From contig CACNRD010000001.1 in the NCBI GenBank assembly GCA_902622795.1, positions 1 through 64,000 on the forward strand: DNA of 64,000 bases, given 5' to 3'. Below the pieces are notes generated by a model. That model did no database searches. It was not told the origin of the DNA and worked only from the letters and a program-made list of their open reading frames with translations. The position numbers and the translations under genes are program-made. Below, piece after piece: positions 42,653 to 52,618 of this stretch. This stretch comes from an uncultured Pelagibacteraceae bacterium (GTDB taxonomy: Bacteria; Pseudomonadota; Alphaproteobacteria; Pelagibacterales; Pelagibacteraceae). The stretch's first letter is position 1; each line of letters opens with the position of its first letter.

Positions 42653-43354
42653 ATGCAGGCAGTTATTTTAGCAGGAGGCAAAGGAACTAGGTTTGGGTCT
42701 GTAACAAAAACAATACCAAAGCCAATGGTTAGGATTGGAAACAAGCCGATCATATGGCATATATTAAAGTTATTATCAAACAGAGGAATTAGCGAGTTTA
42801 TTATTTGCACTGGCTATAAAGAAAGTATAATCAGAAAATACTTATCAAGTTTAAAAGAAGATTGGAAAATTAAATGTATTTACACTGGTATTAACACGCA
42901 AACCGCTAAAAGAATTGGTTTAATATCCAAACATATTAAGGAAGATTATTTCTTGATGACATATGGTGACGGATTATCAAATATCGATATAAAAAAATTA
43001 ATTAGTATACATAAAAGAAAGAAAAAATTAGCTACTGTAACAGCAGTCTCACCAATTCCCAGATTTGGTGCTTTAAAAATAGAAAATAATCTTGTCAAAA
43101 AATTTAATGAGAAACCCAAAGATAGTAAAAATTTAATTAATGGTGGCTTTTTTGTTTTAGAAAGAAAAATTTTTGATTATTTAAATTTGAAGAAAAATGT
43201 TATGTGGGAGCAGGAGCCAATGATAAAACTGACAAAAAATAAAATGTTAGCTGCGTATACTCATAACGGTTTTTGGTATCCTATGGATACAGAACGTGAC
43301 CAAAAATATCTAACTCATCTATATGCAAAAAATCCAATATGGCTCAAAAAGTAA
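42653..43354 (+). CDS. rfbF: Glucose-1-phosphate cytidylyltransferase (RfbF)
   Basis: Makes CDP-glucose for deoxysugar synthesis. At 233 aa it is slightly short of the usual 257. The nucleotide-binding loop is VILAGGKGTRFGSVTKTIPK, and the family patterns IGNKPIIWHILKL and LINGGFFVLERKIFDYL are present. It opens the polysaccharide cassette directly after lon. Other hexose-1-phosphate nucleotidyltransferases are possible, but rfbG follows. Confidence 0.85.
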   Translation: MQAVILAGGKGTRFGSVTKTIPKPMVRIGNKPIIWHILKLLSNRGISEFIICTGYKESIIRKYLSSLKEDWKIKCIYTGINTQTAKRIGLISKHIKEDYFLMTYGDGLSNIDIKKLISIHKRKKKLATVTAVSPIPRFGALKIENNLVKKFNEKPKDSKNLINGGFFVLERKIFDYLNLKKNVMWEQEPMIKLTKNKMLAAYTHNGFWYPMDTERDQKYLTHLYAKNPIWLKK

Positions 43355-44415
43355 ATTTAAAATTAGCTGATAGAAAATTTTGGAAAAATAAAAAAGTATT
43401 TTTAACAGGACACACAAGTTTTAAAGGAACTTGGTTAAAATTGTGGCTTGAATATATGGGTGCCCATGTAGATGGATATTCAATTAATTATCCATCTTAT
43501 CCTAAATCATTTTATAAAACTATTTATAAAAAAAAAATTAAAAGAGAAAATATTCTTAACTTTGAAAAATTAAAGAAAAGAATATTAAAGACAAAGCCAG
43601 ATATTGTTTTCCATTTTGCTGCTCAATCCATCTTATCAGAGGCAAAAAAAAATCCGTTTAAAAATTATGAAACAAATATAATAGGAACTGCTAAAGTTCT
43701 TGAAGCATGTTCTTTGTCAGTTAATACAAAGTTAGTTTCAATTATAACCTCAGATAAATGTTACGAGGAAAATAATGCCTTAAAATACTACAGTGAAAAT
43801 TCTTTATTAGGTGGATCAGAGCCATATAGTGCAAGCAAGGCTTCTGCTGAAATCATTTCAAAGTCATACCAAAAAAAATATCAAAAATTAAAAAAAAAAA
43901 TAATTACATTAAGAGCTGGAAATGTTGTAGGTGGAGGTGATTGGAAAAAAGATAGATTAATTACTGATGTTATGAATTCAATTGAAAAAAAAAAACAACT
44001 TATTATAAGAAATCCAAATTCTACAAGACCTTGGCAACACGTTTTAGACTGCTTAAATGGTTATCTTCTCGCGTCTGAGTATTCATATAACTCTAAATTC
44101 ACATTTAATACGTGGAATTTTTCCCCACCTTTAAGAGATCAAATAAGTGTAATAAAGTTTGTTAAAAATATAATTTTAAATTTTAATTATCCAATTAGCA
44201 AAATTATTAAAGGTAAGAATGAGTTTTATGAAAGTACTAAATTAAATCTTGTATCTAATAAAGCGTATAAAGAAATTAAATGGAAATCTATTTTAACTCA
44301 AAAAAATGTAATATTATTTCTCGTAGAATGGTATAAAGCTTACTACAGGAAAGAAAAAATGAAAATTTTTTCGCAAAATCAAATTTATAAGTTTTATAAA
44401 ATGGCAAAAAGGTAA
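43339..44415 (+). CDS. rfbG: CDP-glucose 4,6-dehydratase (RfbG)
   Basis: SDR-type enzyme making CDP-4-dehydro-6-deoxyglucose, 358 aa. The N-terminal FWKNKKVFLTGHTSFKGTWL carries the NAD motif, TSDK lies at SIITSDKCYEEN and the catalytic Tyr-Lys in PYSASKASAEI. The start overlaps rfbF by 16 bases. The sequence matches CDP-glucose rather than dTDP-glucose dehydratases in its first 40 residues. Confidence 0.9.
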   Translation: MAQKVNLKLADRKFWKNKKVFLTGHTSFKGTWLKLWLEYMGAHVDGYSINYPSYPKSFYKTIYKKKIKRENILNFEKLKKRILKTKPDIVFHFAAQSILSEAKKNPFKNYETNIIGTAKVLEACSLSVNTKLVSIITSDKCYEENNALKYYSENSLLGGSEPYSASKASAEIISKSYQKKYQKLKKKIITLRAGNVVGGGDWKKDRLITDVMNSIEKKKQLIIRNPNSTRPWQHVLDCLNGYLLASEYSYNSKFTFNTWNFSPPLRDQISVIKFVKNIILNFNYPISKIIKGKNEFYESTKLNLVSNKAYKEIKWKSILTQKNVILFLVEWYKAYYRKEKMKIFSQNQIYKFYKMAKR

Positions 44416-44421
44416 ATAGTT

Positions 44422-45621
44422 GTGAAGATATCATACGGTAAGAATGTTTATGGGAAAGAAGAGATAAAAGCTGTAGTCAATCAATTAAATAAAACTACAC
44501 AGATGGGTATTTCTGTTAGTAAATTTGAAAAATTAATTGCTAATAAATTTTCAAAAAAATATTCACTTATGGTTAATTCTGGATCCTCAGCTTTAACACT
44601 AGCAATGAATGTTCTAAATTTTAAAAAAAATGATGAAATTATTGTTCCATGTTTAAATTTTGGGACCGCCCTATCATCTGTAATACAATGTGGTGCAACA
44701 CCTATATTAATTGATATTGAGATAGACACCTTGCAGATAAATGCAGATAAAATTGAGGAGAAAATTAATAAAAAAACAAAAGCAATAATGGTACCAAATT
44801 TAATTGGAAATATTCCAGATTTAAAAAAAATAAGAAACATAGCAAATAAATATAATTTGAAACTAATAGAAGATTCTGCAGATACTTTAGGAGCAAAAAT
44901 AGGGAATAAAAGTACAGGATATTATAGTGATGTTTCGATTACTAGTTTTTATGGATCTCATGTAATTAGCTGTGCAGGTAATGGTGGAATGTTTTTGACA
45001 GATGACAAAAAATTATTTGAAAGAGCAAAAGTTTTAAGAAGTTGGGGCAGAATGTCTACGTTAATAGCTGACTCAGAAAATATAAAAAAAAGATTGGATA
45101 TTAAATTAAAAGGTTATGATTATGACAAAAAATTTGTTTTTTCTGAGATTGGATACAATTTTGAACCTTCCGAATTAGGTGCGTCCTTTGGACTTGTGCA
45201 AATAAAAAGATTTAACCAATTTAGTAAGATTAGAGTAAGAAATTTTAATTTACATAAAAAATTTTTTAGCAAATTAAAAAACTTTTTTATTACACCTAAA
45301 ATTAACAAAAATGTTAAGACTAATTTTCTTGCCTACCCCATAATATTAAAAAATAACAAACATTTTAAAAGAAAAGATTTACAAATTTTTTTAGAGAAAA
45401 ATAATATCCAGACAAGACCAATATTTAGTGGTAATATTTTAAGGCATCCAGCATTCAAAAAAGTAATTTCAAAAAGAAATAAGATTAATTCATTTAAAAA
45501 TTCTGATTATATCATGAAAAATGGTATACTAATTGGATGCCACCAGGGTCTATCTTTAAAGCATATGACACATATACATAAAAAAATCGATAAATTTCTT
45601 AACAAATTTAGAAAATTTTAA
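44422..45621 (+). CDS. PLP-dependent sugar 3-dehydratase-like enzyme (RfbH/E1 family without Fe-S cysteines)
   Basis: DegT/DnrJ/EryC1 fold, 399 aa, starting at GTG. SFYGSHVISCAGNGGMF has His where aminotransferases have the PLP Lys, as in CDP-4-keto-6-deoxyglucose 3-dehydrase (E1/RfbH) and ColD. However, the segment RSWGRMSTLIADSENIKKRL, which aligns with the cluster-binding RDWGRDCWC...C region of E1, has no cysteines. So it likely removes the 3-hydroxyl by a ColD-like mechanism or has another role. The E3-type reductase is not in the window. Confidence 0.78.
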   Translation: MKISYGKNVYGKEEIKAVVNQLNKTTQMGISVSKFEKLIANKFSKKYSLMVNSGSSALTLAMNVLNFKKNDEIIVPCLNFGTALSSVIQCGATPILIDIEIDTLQINADKIEEKINKKTKAIMVPNLIGNIPDLKKIRNIANKYNLKLIEDSADTLGAKIGNKSTGYYSDVSITSFYGSHVISCAGNGGMFLTDDKKLFERAKVLRSWGRMSTLIADSENIKKRLDIKLKGYDYDKKFVFSEIGYNFEPSELGASFGLVQIKRFNQFSKIRVRNFNLHKKFFSKLKNFFITPKINKNVKTNFLAYPIILKNNKHFKRKDLQIFLEKNNIQTRPIFSGNILRHPAFKKVISKRNKINSFKNSDYIMKNGILIGCHQGLSLKHMTHIHKKIDKFLNKFRKF

Positions 45622-45629
45622 ATGTAAAA

Positions 45630-46556
45630 ATGAAAAAAAAAATTTCTATAATTATACCTTTTTTTAATGAAAGAGATAATCTTCCTCTTTTACTTAGTGA
45701 TGTAAAAAAACTAATTCAGTCAGAAAGTCAATATGATTTTGAATTAATTTTGATGGATAATAATTCTAATGATGGCTCAAATGAAGTTGCAAAAAAAGAA
45801 ATTAAAAATTTTACAGGCTCGAAGTACATTAAGTTGAGTAGAAATTTTGGTTATCAAGCAAACATAAAAGCTGGCTATGACAATTGTACTGGTGATGCCG
45901 CAATTCAACTTGATGCGGATGGTGAAGATGACCCTCAAATAATTTCAAAATTTTTAAGAGAATGGGAAAATGGCTTTGATGTTATTTATGGAGTAAGGGA
46001 AAAAAGAAAAGAAGGAATTTTATTAACTTATTTTAGAAATTTATTTTACTCTTTTTTAAAGAAGTTTTCAGAAATAAACATACCATCTAAAGCGGGTGAT
46101 TTTAGGTTAATAGACAGAAAAGTTATAAACTATTTGAAGAAATTCGATGAAAAAAATTTATACCTTAGAGGACTTGTTTCATTTATTGGTTTCAAGCAAA
46201 AGGGAATAAATTACGAGCGAAATAGGAGATATTCTGGTACATCAAAGATATCTCTAGTCAAATATTTTGACATGTCATTGTCTGCTATTACTTCATTTAC
46301 AAAGACTCCTTTAATAATTATTTTTACTATTGGATTAATTACTTTTTTATTAAGCTTAATTTTATTATTAATTTACTTTTTTTTATTTTTAACTGGAAAT
46401 ATTTCTGAGCCAGGATTTACAACAATAATTTTAATTCAATTGTTTTTCTTTGGTTTGTTGATGTTGATTATTGGAATTGTCTCTATTTATGTTGGTTATA
46501 TTCTAGATGAAGTTAAAAAAAGACCAACCTATATAATTGATGATGAATCGGAATAA
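45630..46556 (+). CDS. Family 2 glycosyltransferase with C-terminal membrane helices
   Basis: A 308-aa protein. The GT-A core starts MKKKISIIIPFFNERDNLPL, has the metal motif IQLDADGEDDPQ and ends with two membrane helices (LIIIFTIGLITFLLSLILLL and the segment near IILIQLFFFGLLML). It resembles DPM1/GtrB-type enzymes that load sugars onto lipid carriers. Its place in the cassette suggests transfer of the CDP-derived or another sugar to undecaprenyl phosphate. Confidence 0.87.
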   Translation: MKKKISIIIPFFNERDNLPLLLSDVKKLIQSESQYDFELILMDNNSNDGSNEVAKKEIKNFTGSKYIKLSRNFGYQANIKAGYDNCTGDAAIQLDADGEDDPQIISKFLREWENGFDVIYGVREKRKEGILLTYFRNLFYSFLKKFSEINIPSKAGDFRLIDRKVINYLKKFDEKNLYLRGLVSFIGFKQKGINYERNRRYSGTSKISLVKYFDMSLSAITSFTKTPLIIIFTIGLITFLLSLILLLIYFFLFLTGNISEPGFTTIILIQLFFFGLLMLIIGIVSIYVGYILDEVKKRPTYIIDDESE

Positions 46557-47418
46557 ATTAAATATATTTATAACAGGCTCAACAGGTTTCATTGGAAATC
46601 ACTTAAAACAATATTTAAAAGAGGCTTATACTTTAATCACACCGAGTAAAAAAAATTTAAATTTAAAAAATAAATACTCATTAAAAAAATTTCTCAATAA
46701 AAAAAAACCAAATATTATTATACATTTAGCCTCTTCAACAAATTTTAAAAATGACAAAATTACTGAAAATAAGAATCAATTTAACAATACCTTTATGATT
46801 ACAAAAAATTTAATTGACTCGCTTAACAAAGAGTGCAATTTTTTGATTTTTTTTGGTTCAATAGAGGAATATGGAAAAATTAAAACTCCTTTCAAAGAAA
46901 ACTGTAATCCAAAACCATTTTCATACTACGGAAAATATAAAAATTTATCATTAAAATATCTTCAAAAAAAAACTATTAAAAACAAAATTAATTATATTTG
47001 GGTTAGACCTTCACTAACTTATGGACAAAATGATAATAAACAAAGGATACTAGCTTATATTCTTTATTCAATTAAAAATAATAAAAAAATTTATATAAAT
47101 AATGGGAATCAGTTTAGAGATTTTTTATATATTGATGACTTATGTAAAATAATAGATTTATTAATTAAAAATCGTAATAAAAAATTTAATTCAATATTAA
47201 ATATTTCTTCTCAAAATTATATTAAACTAAGTACTATTCCCAAAATTATTGAAAAAATTTTAAAAAAAAAAATTAATTATAATGTAAAAATCAATGAAAA
47301 TTCCAAAATTAATTTACTCAATTCTAATAAAAAATTGTTAACTATCTTTCCAAATATTAAATTTACTAATTTCTATAATGGTCTAACTAAAACTTTGAAA
47401 AAAGAAGGAATAATTTAA
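46543..47418 (+). CDS. NAD-dependent epimerase/dehydratase (nucleotide-sugar modifying SDR)
   Basis: A 291-aa extended SDR. The nucleotide motif is FITGSTGFIGNHLKQYL, the active Tyr-Lys occurs at PFSYYGKYKNLSLKYL and FFGSIEEYGKI gives the Ser region. I chose the ATG at 46543 over the track start (TTG 46537). It may be the final reductase forming the dideoxyhexose (abequose/paratose synthase-like), but this is unproved. It overlaps the glycosyltransferase gene by 14 bases. Confidence 0.82.
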   Translation: MNRNKLNIFITGSTGFIGNHLKQYLKEAYTLITPSKKNLNLKNKYSLKKFLNKKKPNIIIHLASSTNFKNDKITENKNQFNNTFMITKNLIDSLNKECNFLIFFGSIEEYGKIKTPFKENCNPKPFSYYGKYKNLSLKYLQKKTIKNKINYIWVRPSLTYGQNDNKQRILAYILYSIKNNKKIYINNGNQFRDFLYIDDLCKIIDLLIKNRNKKFNSILNISSQNYIKLSTIPKIIEKILKKKINYNVKINENSKINLLNSNKKLLTIFPNIKFTNFYNGLTKTLKKEGII

Positions 47419-47656
47419 TTTTTAAAAGTTATCGTCTATTAAATTAATACATTTGCCTCTGTGGAAACATATTCAGTAAATATTTAAAGATGTATAAATA
47501 AAAAGACATTATAATTATCAGTATTATTAGCTCAGAAAAAAAGTAATTAAATAGAAGGAAAATATAGGTATTAATTTTTATCTAAATTTTTGTCTCTCTA
47601 GCTATTCTTTAAATAAAAAAAGTGATTTTTTAGCCATTTTTCAACATTAATAAATC
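47419..47656. other. Intergenic region with no recognisable gene
   Basis: About 240 bases, very AT-rich, with no ORF longer than about 11 codons on either strand and no clear structured RNA. It separates the polysaccharide cassette from the tRNA pair. Nothing further is seen in it. Confidence 0.5.
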
Positions 47657-47684
47657 TTGACGTTATTGCTCTAAAAGATATAAA
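47657..47684 (+). promoter_or_regulatory. Promoter of the tRNA-Val/tRNA-Asp pair
   Basis: TTGACG (47657-47662) and TATAAA (47679-47684) with a 16-bp spacer, about 20 bases before tRNA-Val. A good sigma-70 type match. Confidence 0.65.
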
Positions 47685-47703
47685 TCACGTTATTTTTGGT
47701 TAT

Positions 47704-47779
47704 GGGCGGTTAGCTCAGTTGGTAGAGCATCTCGTTTACACCGAGGGGGCCATAGGTTCGAGTCCTATACTGCCCACCA
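47704..47779 (+). tRNA. tRNA-Val(UAC)
   Basis: 76-base cloverleaf including CCA: acceptor GGGCGGT/ACTGCCC, D-arm GCTCAGTTGGTAGAGC, anticodon stem TCTCG/CGAGG with loop TTTACAC (anticodon TAC), T-arm ATAGGTTCGAGTCCTAT. Confidence 0.97.
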
Positions 47780-47791
47780 AGAATCAAAAGT

Positions 47792-47868
47792 GGGGGTGTA
47801 GCTCAGTTGGTTAGAGCGATCGCCTGTCACGCGATAGGTCGAGGGTTCGAGTCCCTTCACTCCCGCCA
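47792..47868 (+). tRNA. tRNA-Asp(GUC)
   Basis: 77-base cloverleaf including CCA: acceptor GGGGGTG/CACTCCC, D-arm GCTCAGTTGGTTAGAGC, anticodon stem ATCGC/GCGAT with loop CTGTCAC (anticodon GTC), T-arm GAGGGTTCGAGTCCCTT. It lies 12 bases after tRNA-Val and is co-transcribed. Confidence 0.97.
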
Positions 47869-47873
47869 CTTTT

Positions 47874-47955
47874 TCATTGAATTTCAACTAATTATCTAAC
47901 TCATTGAAATTGTTAGCTTTTTTAGTGTATTCAATATAAGTCATTGAAATTGTTA
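47874..47955 (+). repeat. Short direct repeats (TCATTGAAATTGTTA) after tRNA-Asp
   Basis: TCATTGAAATTGTTA occurs at 47901-47915 and again at 47941-47955, exactly 40 bases apart, each followed by a T-rich run. A partial copy, TCATTGAATTTCAACTA, lies at 47874. They may mark termination of the tRNA transcript or operators before nuoA. Confidence 0.55.
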
Positions 47956-48025
47956 ATTTTTTTTTTATTGAAAATGTGACGTATGGGCGCTTCAAGAACA
48001 AAAAAAAAATGCTATATAGACCTCA

Positions 48026-48394
48026 ATGTTATCTGATTTTTTACAAAACTACTTACCTATAATAATATTTTTAGTTCTAGCATTAGGTCTAAGTTGTGCT
48101 TTTGTGGTAATTAATTTCATTCTTTCACCAAAAAAACCTGATCCTGAAAAGCTTTCTGCATATGAATGTGGATTTGAACCATTTGAAGATTCAAGGATGG
48201 AGTTTGATGTAAGATTTTATTTAGTTGCAATATTATTTATCATTTTTGATTTGGAAATTGCTTTCCTTTTTCCGTGGGCAATTTCTCTTGGAAATATCGG
48301 TTTACTAGGTTTTTCATCAATGATGATTTTTCTCTTCATACTTACAATTGGTTTTATTTATGAATGGAAAAAAGGTGCTTTAGACTGGGAATAA
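48026..48394 (+). CDS. nuoA: NADH-quinone oxidoreductase subunit A
   Basis: Membrane subunit of complex I, 122 aa, three helices. [41 protein letters not shown] contains the loop Cys and the acidic DLE motif of the quinone-site region. First of the 14-gene run. TATATA at 48012-48017 is a plausible -10, which would give a very short leader. Confidence 0.97.
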   Translation: MLSDFLQNYLPIIIFLVLALGLSCAFVVINFILSPKKPDPEKLSAYECGFEPFEDSRMEFDVRFYLVAILFIIFDLEIAFLFPWAISLGNIGLLGFSSMMIFLFILTIGFIYEWKKGALDWE

Positions 48395-48406
48395 AATTTA
48401 ATTACA

Positions 48407-48922
48407 ATGCAAAATAAAATAGATCAGGTTCCTGAAGAATTTAAGCAACTTGCAGACGATTTTAGCAAGAATGGATTCATTACAACTTCACTGGATAATT
48501 TAATAAATTGGTCAAGAGCAGGATCACTTCATTGGATGACATTTGGGTTAGCCTGTTGTGCTGTTGAAATGATGCAAACATCGATGCCAAGATATGATCT
48601 CGAAAGATTTGGTGCTGCACCAAGAGCTTCCCCAAGACAATCAGATGTAATGATTGTAGCAGGTACTTTGACTAATAAAATGGCACCTGCTTTAAGAAAA
48701 GTTTACGACCAAATGCCAGAACCAAGATACGTTATTTCAATGGGAAGTTGTGCAAATGGTGGTGGGTATTATCATTATTCATATTCTGTAGTAAGAGGTT
48801 GTGATAGAATAGTTCCAGTTGACATTTATGTGCCTGGATGTCCTCCATCAGCAGAGGCATTGCTTTATGGAATATTACAGCTTCAAAAAAAAATTAGAAA
48901 TAAAGGTTCTATAACAAGATAA
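48407..48922 (+). CDS. nuoB: NADH-quinone oxidoreductase subunit B
   Basis: 171-aa peripheral-arm subunit holding cluster N2. The Cys ligands lie in [24 protein letters not shown] and [15 protein letters not shown]. It follows nuoA after 12 bp. Confidence 0.98.
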   Translation: MQNKIDQVPEEFKQLADDFSKNGFITTSLDNLINWSRAGSLHWMTFGLACCAVEMMQTSMPRYDLERFGAAPRASPRQSDVMIVAGTLTNKMAPALRKVYDQMPEPRYVISMGSCANGGGYYHYSYSVVRGCDRIVPVDIYVPGCPPSAEALLYGILQLQKKIRNKGSITR

Positions 48923-48924
48923 TT

Positions 48925-49530
48925 ATGCAAAATTTAATTGACCTAGAAAAAAAAATTAACTCTGAATTAACAACTAAAATTAATAGAACTGAGATTAAAC
49001 ATAATCAGATTTATCTTGAAACAGATAAAGATGATTTTATTGATGTTGTTTTGTTTTTAAAAACAAACAATGACACTAAATTCAGACAACTTATTGATAT
49101 AACAGTTACTGATTATCCAGAAAAAAAACAAAGATTTGAAGTAGTATATTTATTTTTAAGTCATGAATTTAATCAAAGATTGATTTTAAAATATACAATT
49201 ACAGAAAATGAAATCATACCATCCATAACCAGTATCTTTCCAGGAGCCAACTGGATGGAAAGAGAAGTCTTTGACATGTATGGTGTTTCTTTTAAAGATC
49301 ATCCAGATTTAAGAAGAATACTAACTGATTATGGCTTTGAAGGACATCCACTTAGAAAAGATTTTCCATTAACAGGACACACAGAGGTTAGATACAGTGA
49401 AGATCAAAAAAAAGTAATTAACGAGCCAGTCAAACTTGAACAGAACTATAGAAATTTTGATTATGAAAGCCCATGGGAAGGCACCAAATATATTAAAGAA
49501 GAATTAGATAATAATGACAAAAAAAATTAA
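48925..49530 (+). CDS. nuoC: NADH-quinone oxidoreductase subunit C
   Basis: 201-aa 30-kDa subunit. The signature [44 protein letters not shown] is intact. It is a separate gene from nuoD, with a 17-base overlap, rather than the fused nuoCD of enterobacteria. Confidence 0.97.
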   Translation: MQNLIDLEKKINSELTTKINRTEIKHNQIYLETDKDDFIDVVLFLKTNNDTKFRQLIDITVTDYPEKKQRFEVVYLFLSHEFNQRLILKYTITENEIIPSITSIFPGANWMEREVFDMYGVSFKDHPDLRRILTDYGFEGHPLRKDFPLTGHTEVRYSEDQKKVINEPVKLEQNYRNFDYESPWEGTKYIKEELDNNDKKN

Positions 49531-50689
49531 AAACTTAAATTTAAATTTTGGTCCTCAACACCCAGCTGCACATGGTGTCCTAAGATTAATTTTAGAATTA
49601 GATGGTGAAGTAGTTGAGAAAGCTGATCCTCATATTGGATTACTGCACAGAGGTACAGAAAAACTTATTGAAAACAAAACTTATATGCAAGCAGTCCCTT
49701 ACTTTGATCGACTAGATTATGTTGCCCCTATGAACCAGGAACATGCCTTTGCTTTAGCAACTGAAAAAATATTGGAAATAGATGTCCCAATTAGAGCTCA
49801 ATACATAAGAGTTATATTTTGTGAGATAGGAAGAATTTTAAGTCATATATTAAATGTCACTACTCAAGCCATGGATGTTGGTGCTCTAACACCTACATTG
49901 TGGGGATTTGAGGAAAGAGAAAAGTTAATGGGTTTTTATGAAAGAGTTTCTGGTTCACGACTGCATGCAAATTATTTTCGTGCAGGTGGTGTTCATCAAG
50001 ATTTACCCCAAGGCTTGGAAGAAGATATAGCTGAATTTTGTGAGACATTTCCAAAAATAATTAATGATTTAGAAAGTTTATTAACTGAGAACAGGATTTT
50101 TAAACAGCGAAATGTGGATATAGGAATTGTTACCAAACAGGATGCTTTAGATTATTCTTTTTCAGGCGTTATGATAAGAGGATCGGGCGTTCCTTGGGAT
50201 TTGCGAAAATCTCAACCCTACGATTGCTATAAACAATTAGATTTTAAAATTCCAGTTGGTAAAAATGGAGATTGCTATGACAGGTACTTATGCAGAATAG
50301 AAGAAATGAAAGAAAGTGTATCTATTATTAAACAGTGTCTTTCTAAAATGGAAAAAGGTCCAATAAAATCTTTAGATGGCAAAATAAGCCCACCTCCCAA
50401 GAAAGAGATTAAACAATCAATGGAAGCACTTATTCATCATTTTAAACTTTTTACAGAGGGTTACAGAGTTCCTAAAGATGAAATCTATACAGCAGTAGAA
50501 GCTCCTAAAGGTGAATTTGGAGTTTATTTGATTTCAGATGGATCTAACAAACCTTACAAATGTAAAATAAGAGCTCCTGGATTTTCACATCTTCAATCAA
50601 TGGATTATTTGATTAAAGGACATATGTTAGCTGATGTACCAGCAGTATTGGGTTCGTTAGATATAGTTTTTGGTGAGGTAGACAGATGA
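49514..50689 (+). CDS. nuoD: NADH-quinone oxidoreductase subunit D
   Basis: 391-aa 49-kDa subunit lining the quinone pocket. [15 protein letters not shown] near the start carries the conserved His. [18 protein letters not shown] and the C-terminal [15 protein letters not shown] are typical. The stop overlaps the nuoE start (ATGA). Confidence 0.98.
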   Translation: MTKKIKNLNLNFGPQHPAAHGVLRLILELDGEVVEKADPHIGLLHRGTEKLIENKTYMQAVPYFDRLDYVAPMNQEHAFALATEKILEIDVPIRAQYIRVIFCEIGRILSHILNVTTQAMDVGALTPTLWGFEEREKLMGFYERVSGSRLHANYFRAGGVHQDLPQGLEEDIAEFCETFPKIINDLESLLTENRIFKQRNVDIGIVTKQDALDYSFSGVMIRGSGVPWDLRKSQPYDCYKQLDFKIPVGKNGDCYDRYLCRIEEMKESVSIIKQCLSKMEKGPIKSLDGKISPPPKKEIKQSMEALIHHFKLFTEGYRVPKDEIYTAVEAPKGEFGVYLISDGSNKPYKCKIRAPGFSHLQSMDYLIKGHMLADVPAVLGSLDIVFGEVDR

Positions 50690-51294
50690 GTTTAAGAAGA
50701 CCTGCAAAGAATCAACCCGAAACTTTTGAGTTTAGCTCTTCCTCGATGGATGAAGCAAACAAAATAGTTTTAAAATATCCTGAAGGTAAACAGCAAAGCG
50801 CTGTCATGGCTTTACTATATATCGCTCAAAAACAGAATGATAACTGGATACCCTTGGCTGCTATGAAATATATCGCAAAGTTTTTAGATATGCCTTACAT
50901 AAAAGTTTATGAGGTAGCAACTTTTTATACCATGTACAATTTATCACCAGTAGGAAAGTACTTTGTTCAAGTTTGTACAACTACTCCTTGCATGATTAGA
51001 GGAGCAAATAAATTAGTTGAAGCTTGTAAGGAAAAAATCTCAGATAAAGAAAATGAATTATCAAACAATAAAAGTTGTTCTTGGATGGAAGTAGAATGTT
51101 TAGGAGCATGTGTTAACGCCCCTATGATGCAAATTAATGATGATTATTATGAAGATTTAGATAAAGAAAAAACAATAGAAATATTTGATAAAATTTTAAG
51201 AGGTGAAGACCCAAAGCCAGGATCATATCGAGGACGATTAAATACAGAACCTGAAAATAACAGAAAAACACTTATGGACGTAAAAAATGCTTAA
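50686..51294 (+). CDS. nuoE: NADH-quinone oxidoreductase subunit E
   Basis: 202-aa subunit with the [2Fe-2S] cluster N1a, bound by [12 protein letters not shown] and [12 protein letters not shown]. The thioredoxin-like fold follows a helical N-terminus. It overlaps nuoF by 8 bases. Confidence 0.97.
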   Translation: MSLRRPAKNQPETFEFSSSSMDEANKIVLKYPEGKQQSAVMALLYIAQKQNDNWIPLAAMKYIAKFLDMPYIKVYEVATFYTMYNLSPVGKYFVQVCTTTPCMIRGANKLVEACKEKISDKENELSNNKSCSWMEVECLGACVNAPMMQINDDYYEDLDKEKTIEIFDKILRGEDPKPGSYRGRLNTEPENNRKTLMDVKNA

Positions 51295-52618
51295 AGATCA
51301 AGACAGAATTTTTAAAAATTTGTATAATGATATGGGTGCGGATGTTAAATCTGCTCAGAAAAGAGGTGATTGGGTAAATACTTCAGAAATAATAGCAAAA
51401 GGAAGAGATTGGATAATTAACGAAGTAAAAGACTCGCAACTAAGAGGAAGAGGGGGAGCAGGATTTCCTACAGGTTTAAAATGGTCTTTTGCCCCTAAAG
51501 AAGTCGGATCTAGACCTCATTATTTAGTTATTAATGCAGACGAGTCGGAACCAGGTACATGTAAAGATAGAGATATTCTGAGATTTGAGCCTCACAAATT
51601 AATCGAAGGATGTCTAATAGCCTCTTATGCAGTTCAAGCTCATGCTTGTTATATATATATAAGAGGTGAATATTTTATAGAGGGTCAAAAATTACAATCA
51701 GCTATTGATGAAGCTTATGAAAAGAATTTAATTGGTAAAAATGCTGTTGGAGCTGGATGGGATTTGGATATCTACATTCACTATGGAGCAGGAGCTTATA
51801 TTTGTGGAGAAGAAACAGCTTTACTTGAAAGTATAGAGGGCAAAAAAGGACAACCAAGATTAAAACCTCCTTTTCCAGCATTGATTGGACTTTACGGATG
51901 CCCAACAATTATTAATAATGTTGAAACGATAGCTGTCGTTCCAACAATTCTTAGAAGAGGCGGAAAATGGTTTTCCTCACTAGGTAGAGAAAAAAATACA
52001 GGTACAAAAATTTTTTGTATTTCAGGCAATGTGAATAATCCATGTAATGTTGAGGAAGAAATGAATATTCCTTTAAAAGAATTAATAGAAGTCCATGCTG
52101 GAGGAGTTATTGGTGGATGGGAAAATTTACAAGCTGTAATTCCAGGTGGTTCATCAATGCCATTAATACCAAAAGAAAAATGTGAGACATTAACTATGGA
52201 CTTTGATTCATTAATGGCTGAAAAAAGTGGATTAGGAACTGCTGGAATTGTAGTTATTAACAAGGACCAGGACATTATTAAATGTATGGCAAGGATAGCT
52301 AGATTTTATAAACACGAAAGTTGTGGCCAATGTACACCATGTAGAGAAGGCTCAGGATGGATGTGGAGAATGCTAGAGCGAATGGCAAAAGGGGAGGCCA
52401 CTAAAGATGAAGTGGATATGCTTGGTGATGTAACAAACCAAATAGCTGGCCATACTATTTGTGCATTTGGTGAAGGATCATCATGGCCTGTGCAGGGATT
52501 GTTAAGACATTTTAAAAAAGAAATTCAGGAAAGAAATAATTTAGACCCTATTGTTCAGAAAAAAAATAATATTCCTTATTTGGTTGATCAACATTTATTA
52601 GATAAAAAAAATGCCTAA
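51287..52618 (+). CDS. nuoF: NADH-quinone oxidoreductase subunit F
   Basis: 443-aa NADH-oxidising subunit with FMN and cluster N3. [17 protein letters not shown] and [18 protein letters not shown] bind NADH and FMN, and the cluster motif is [12 protein letters not shown] plus a later HTICAFGEG Cys. It overlaps nuoG by 8 bases. Confidence 0.98.
   Translation: MLKDQDRIFKNLYNDMGADVKSAQKRGDWVNTSEIIAKGRDWIINEVKDSQLRGRGGAGFPTGLKWSFAPKEVGSRPHYLVINADESEPGTCKDRDILRFEPHKLIEGCLIASYAVQAHACYIYIRGEYFIEGQKLQSAIDEAYEKNLIGKNAVGAGWDLDIYIHYGAGAYICGEETALLESIEGKKGQPRLKPPFPALIGLYGCPTIINNVETIAVVPTILRRGGKWFSSLGREKNTGTKIFCISGNVNNPCNVEEEMNIPLKELIEVHAGGVIGGWENLQAVIPGGSSMPLIPKEKCETLTMDFDSLMAEKSGLGTAGIVVINKDQDIIKCMARIARFYKHESCGQCTPCREGSGWMWRMLERMAKGEATKDEVDMLGDVTNQIAGHTICAFGEGSSWPVQGLLRHFKKEIQERNNLDPIVQKKNNIPYLVDQHLLDKKNA

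Noticed and set aside
42653-47418. Prophage or transposon origin of the polysaccharide cassette
   Set aside because: No integrase, transposase, terminal inverted repeat or tRNA-end duplication was found.
47419-47650. Hidden small gene or ncRNA between the polysaccharide cassette and the tRNAs
   Set aside because: Only frames of about 11 codons or fewer occur, and no stable structured element was visible.
51892-52275. 127-aa minus-strand ORF in nuoF
   Set aside because: Antisense to a fully conserved complex I subunit; no independent support.
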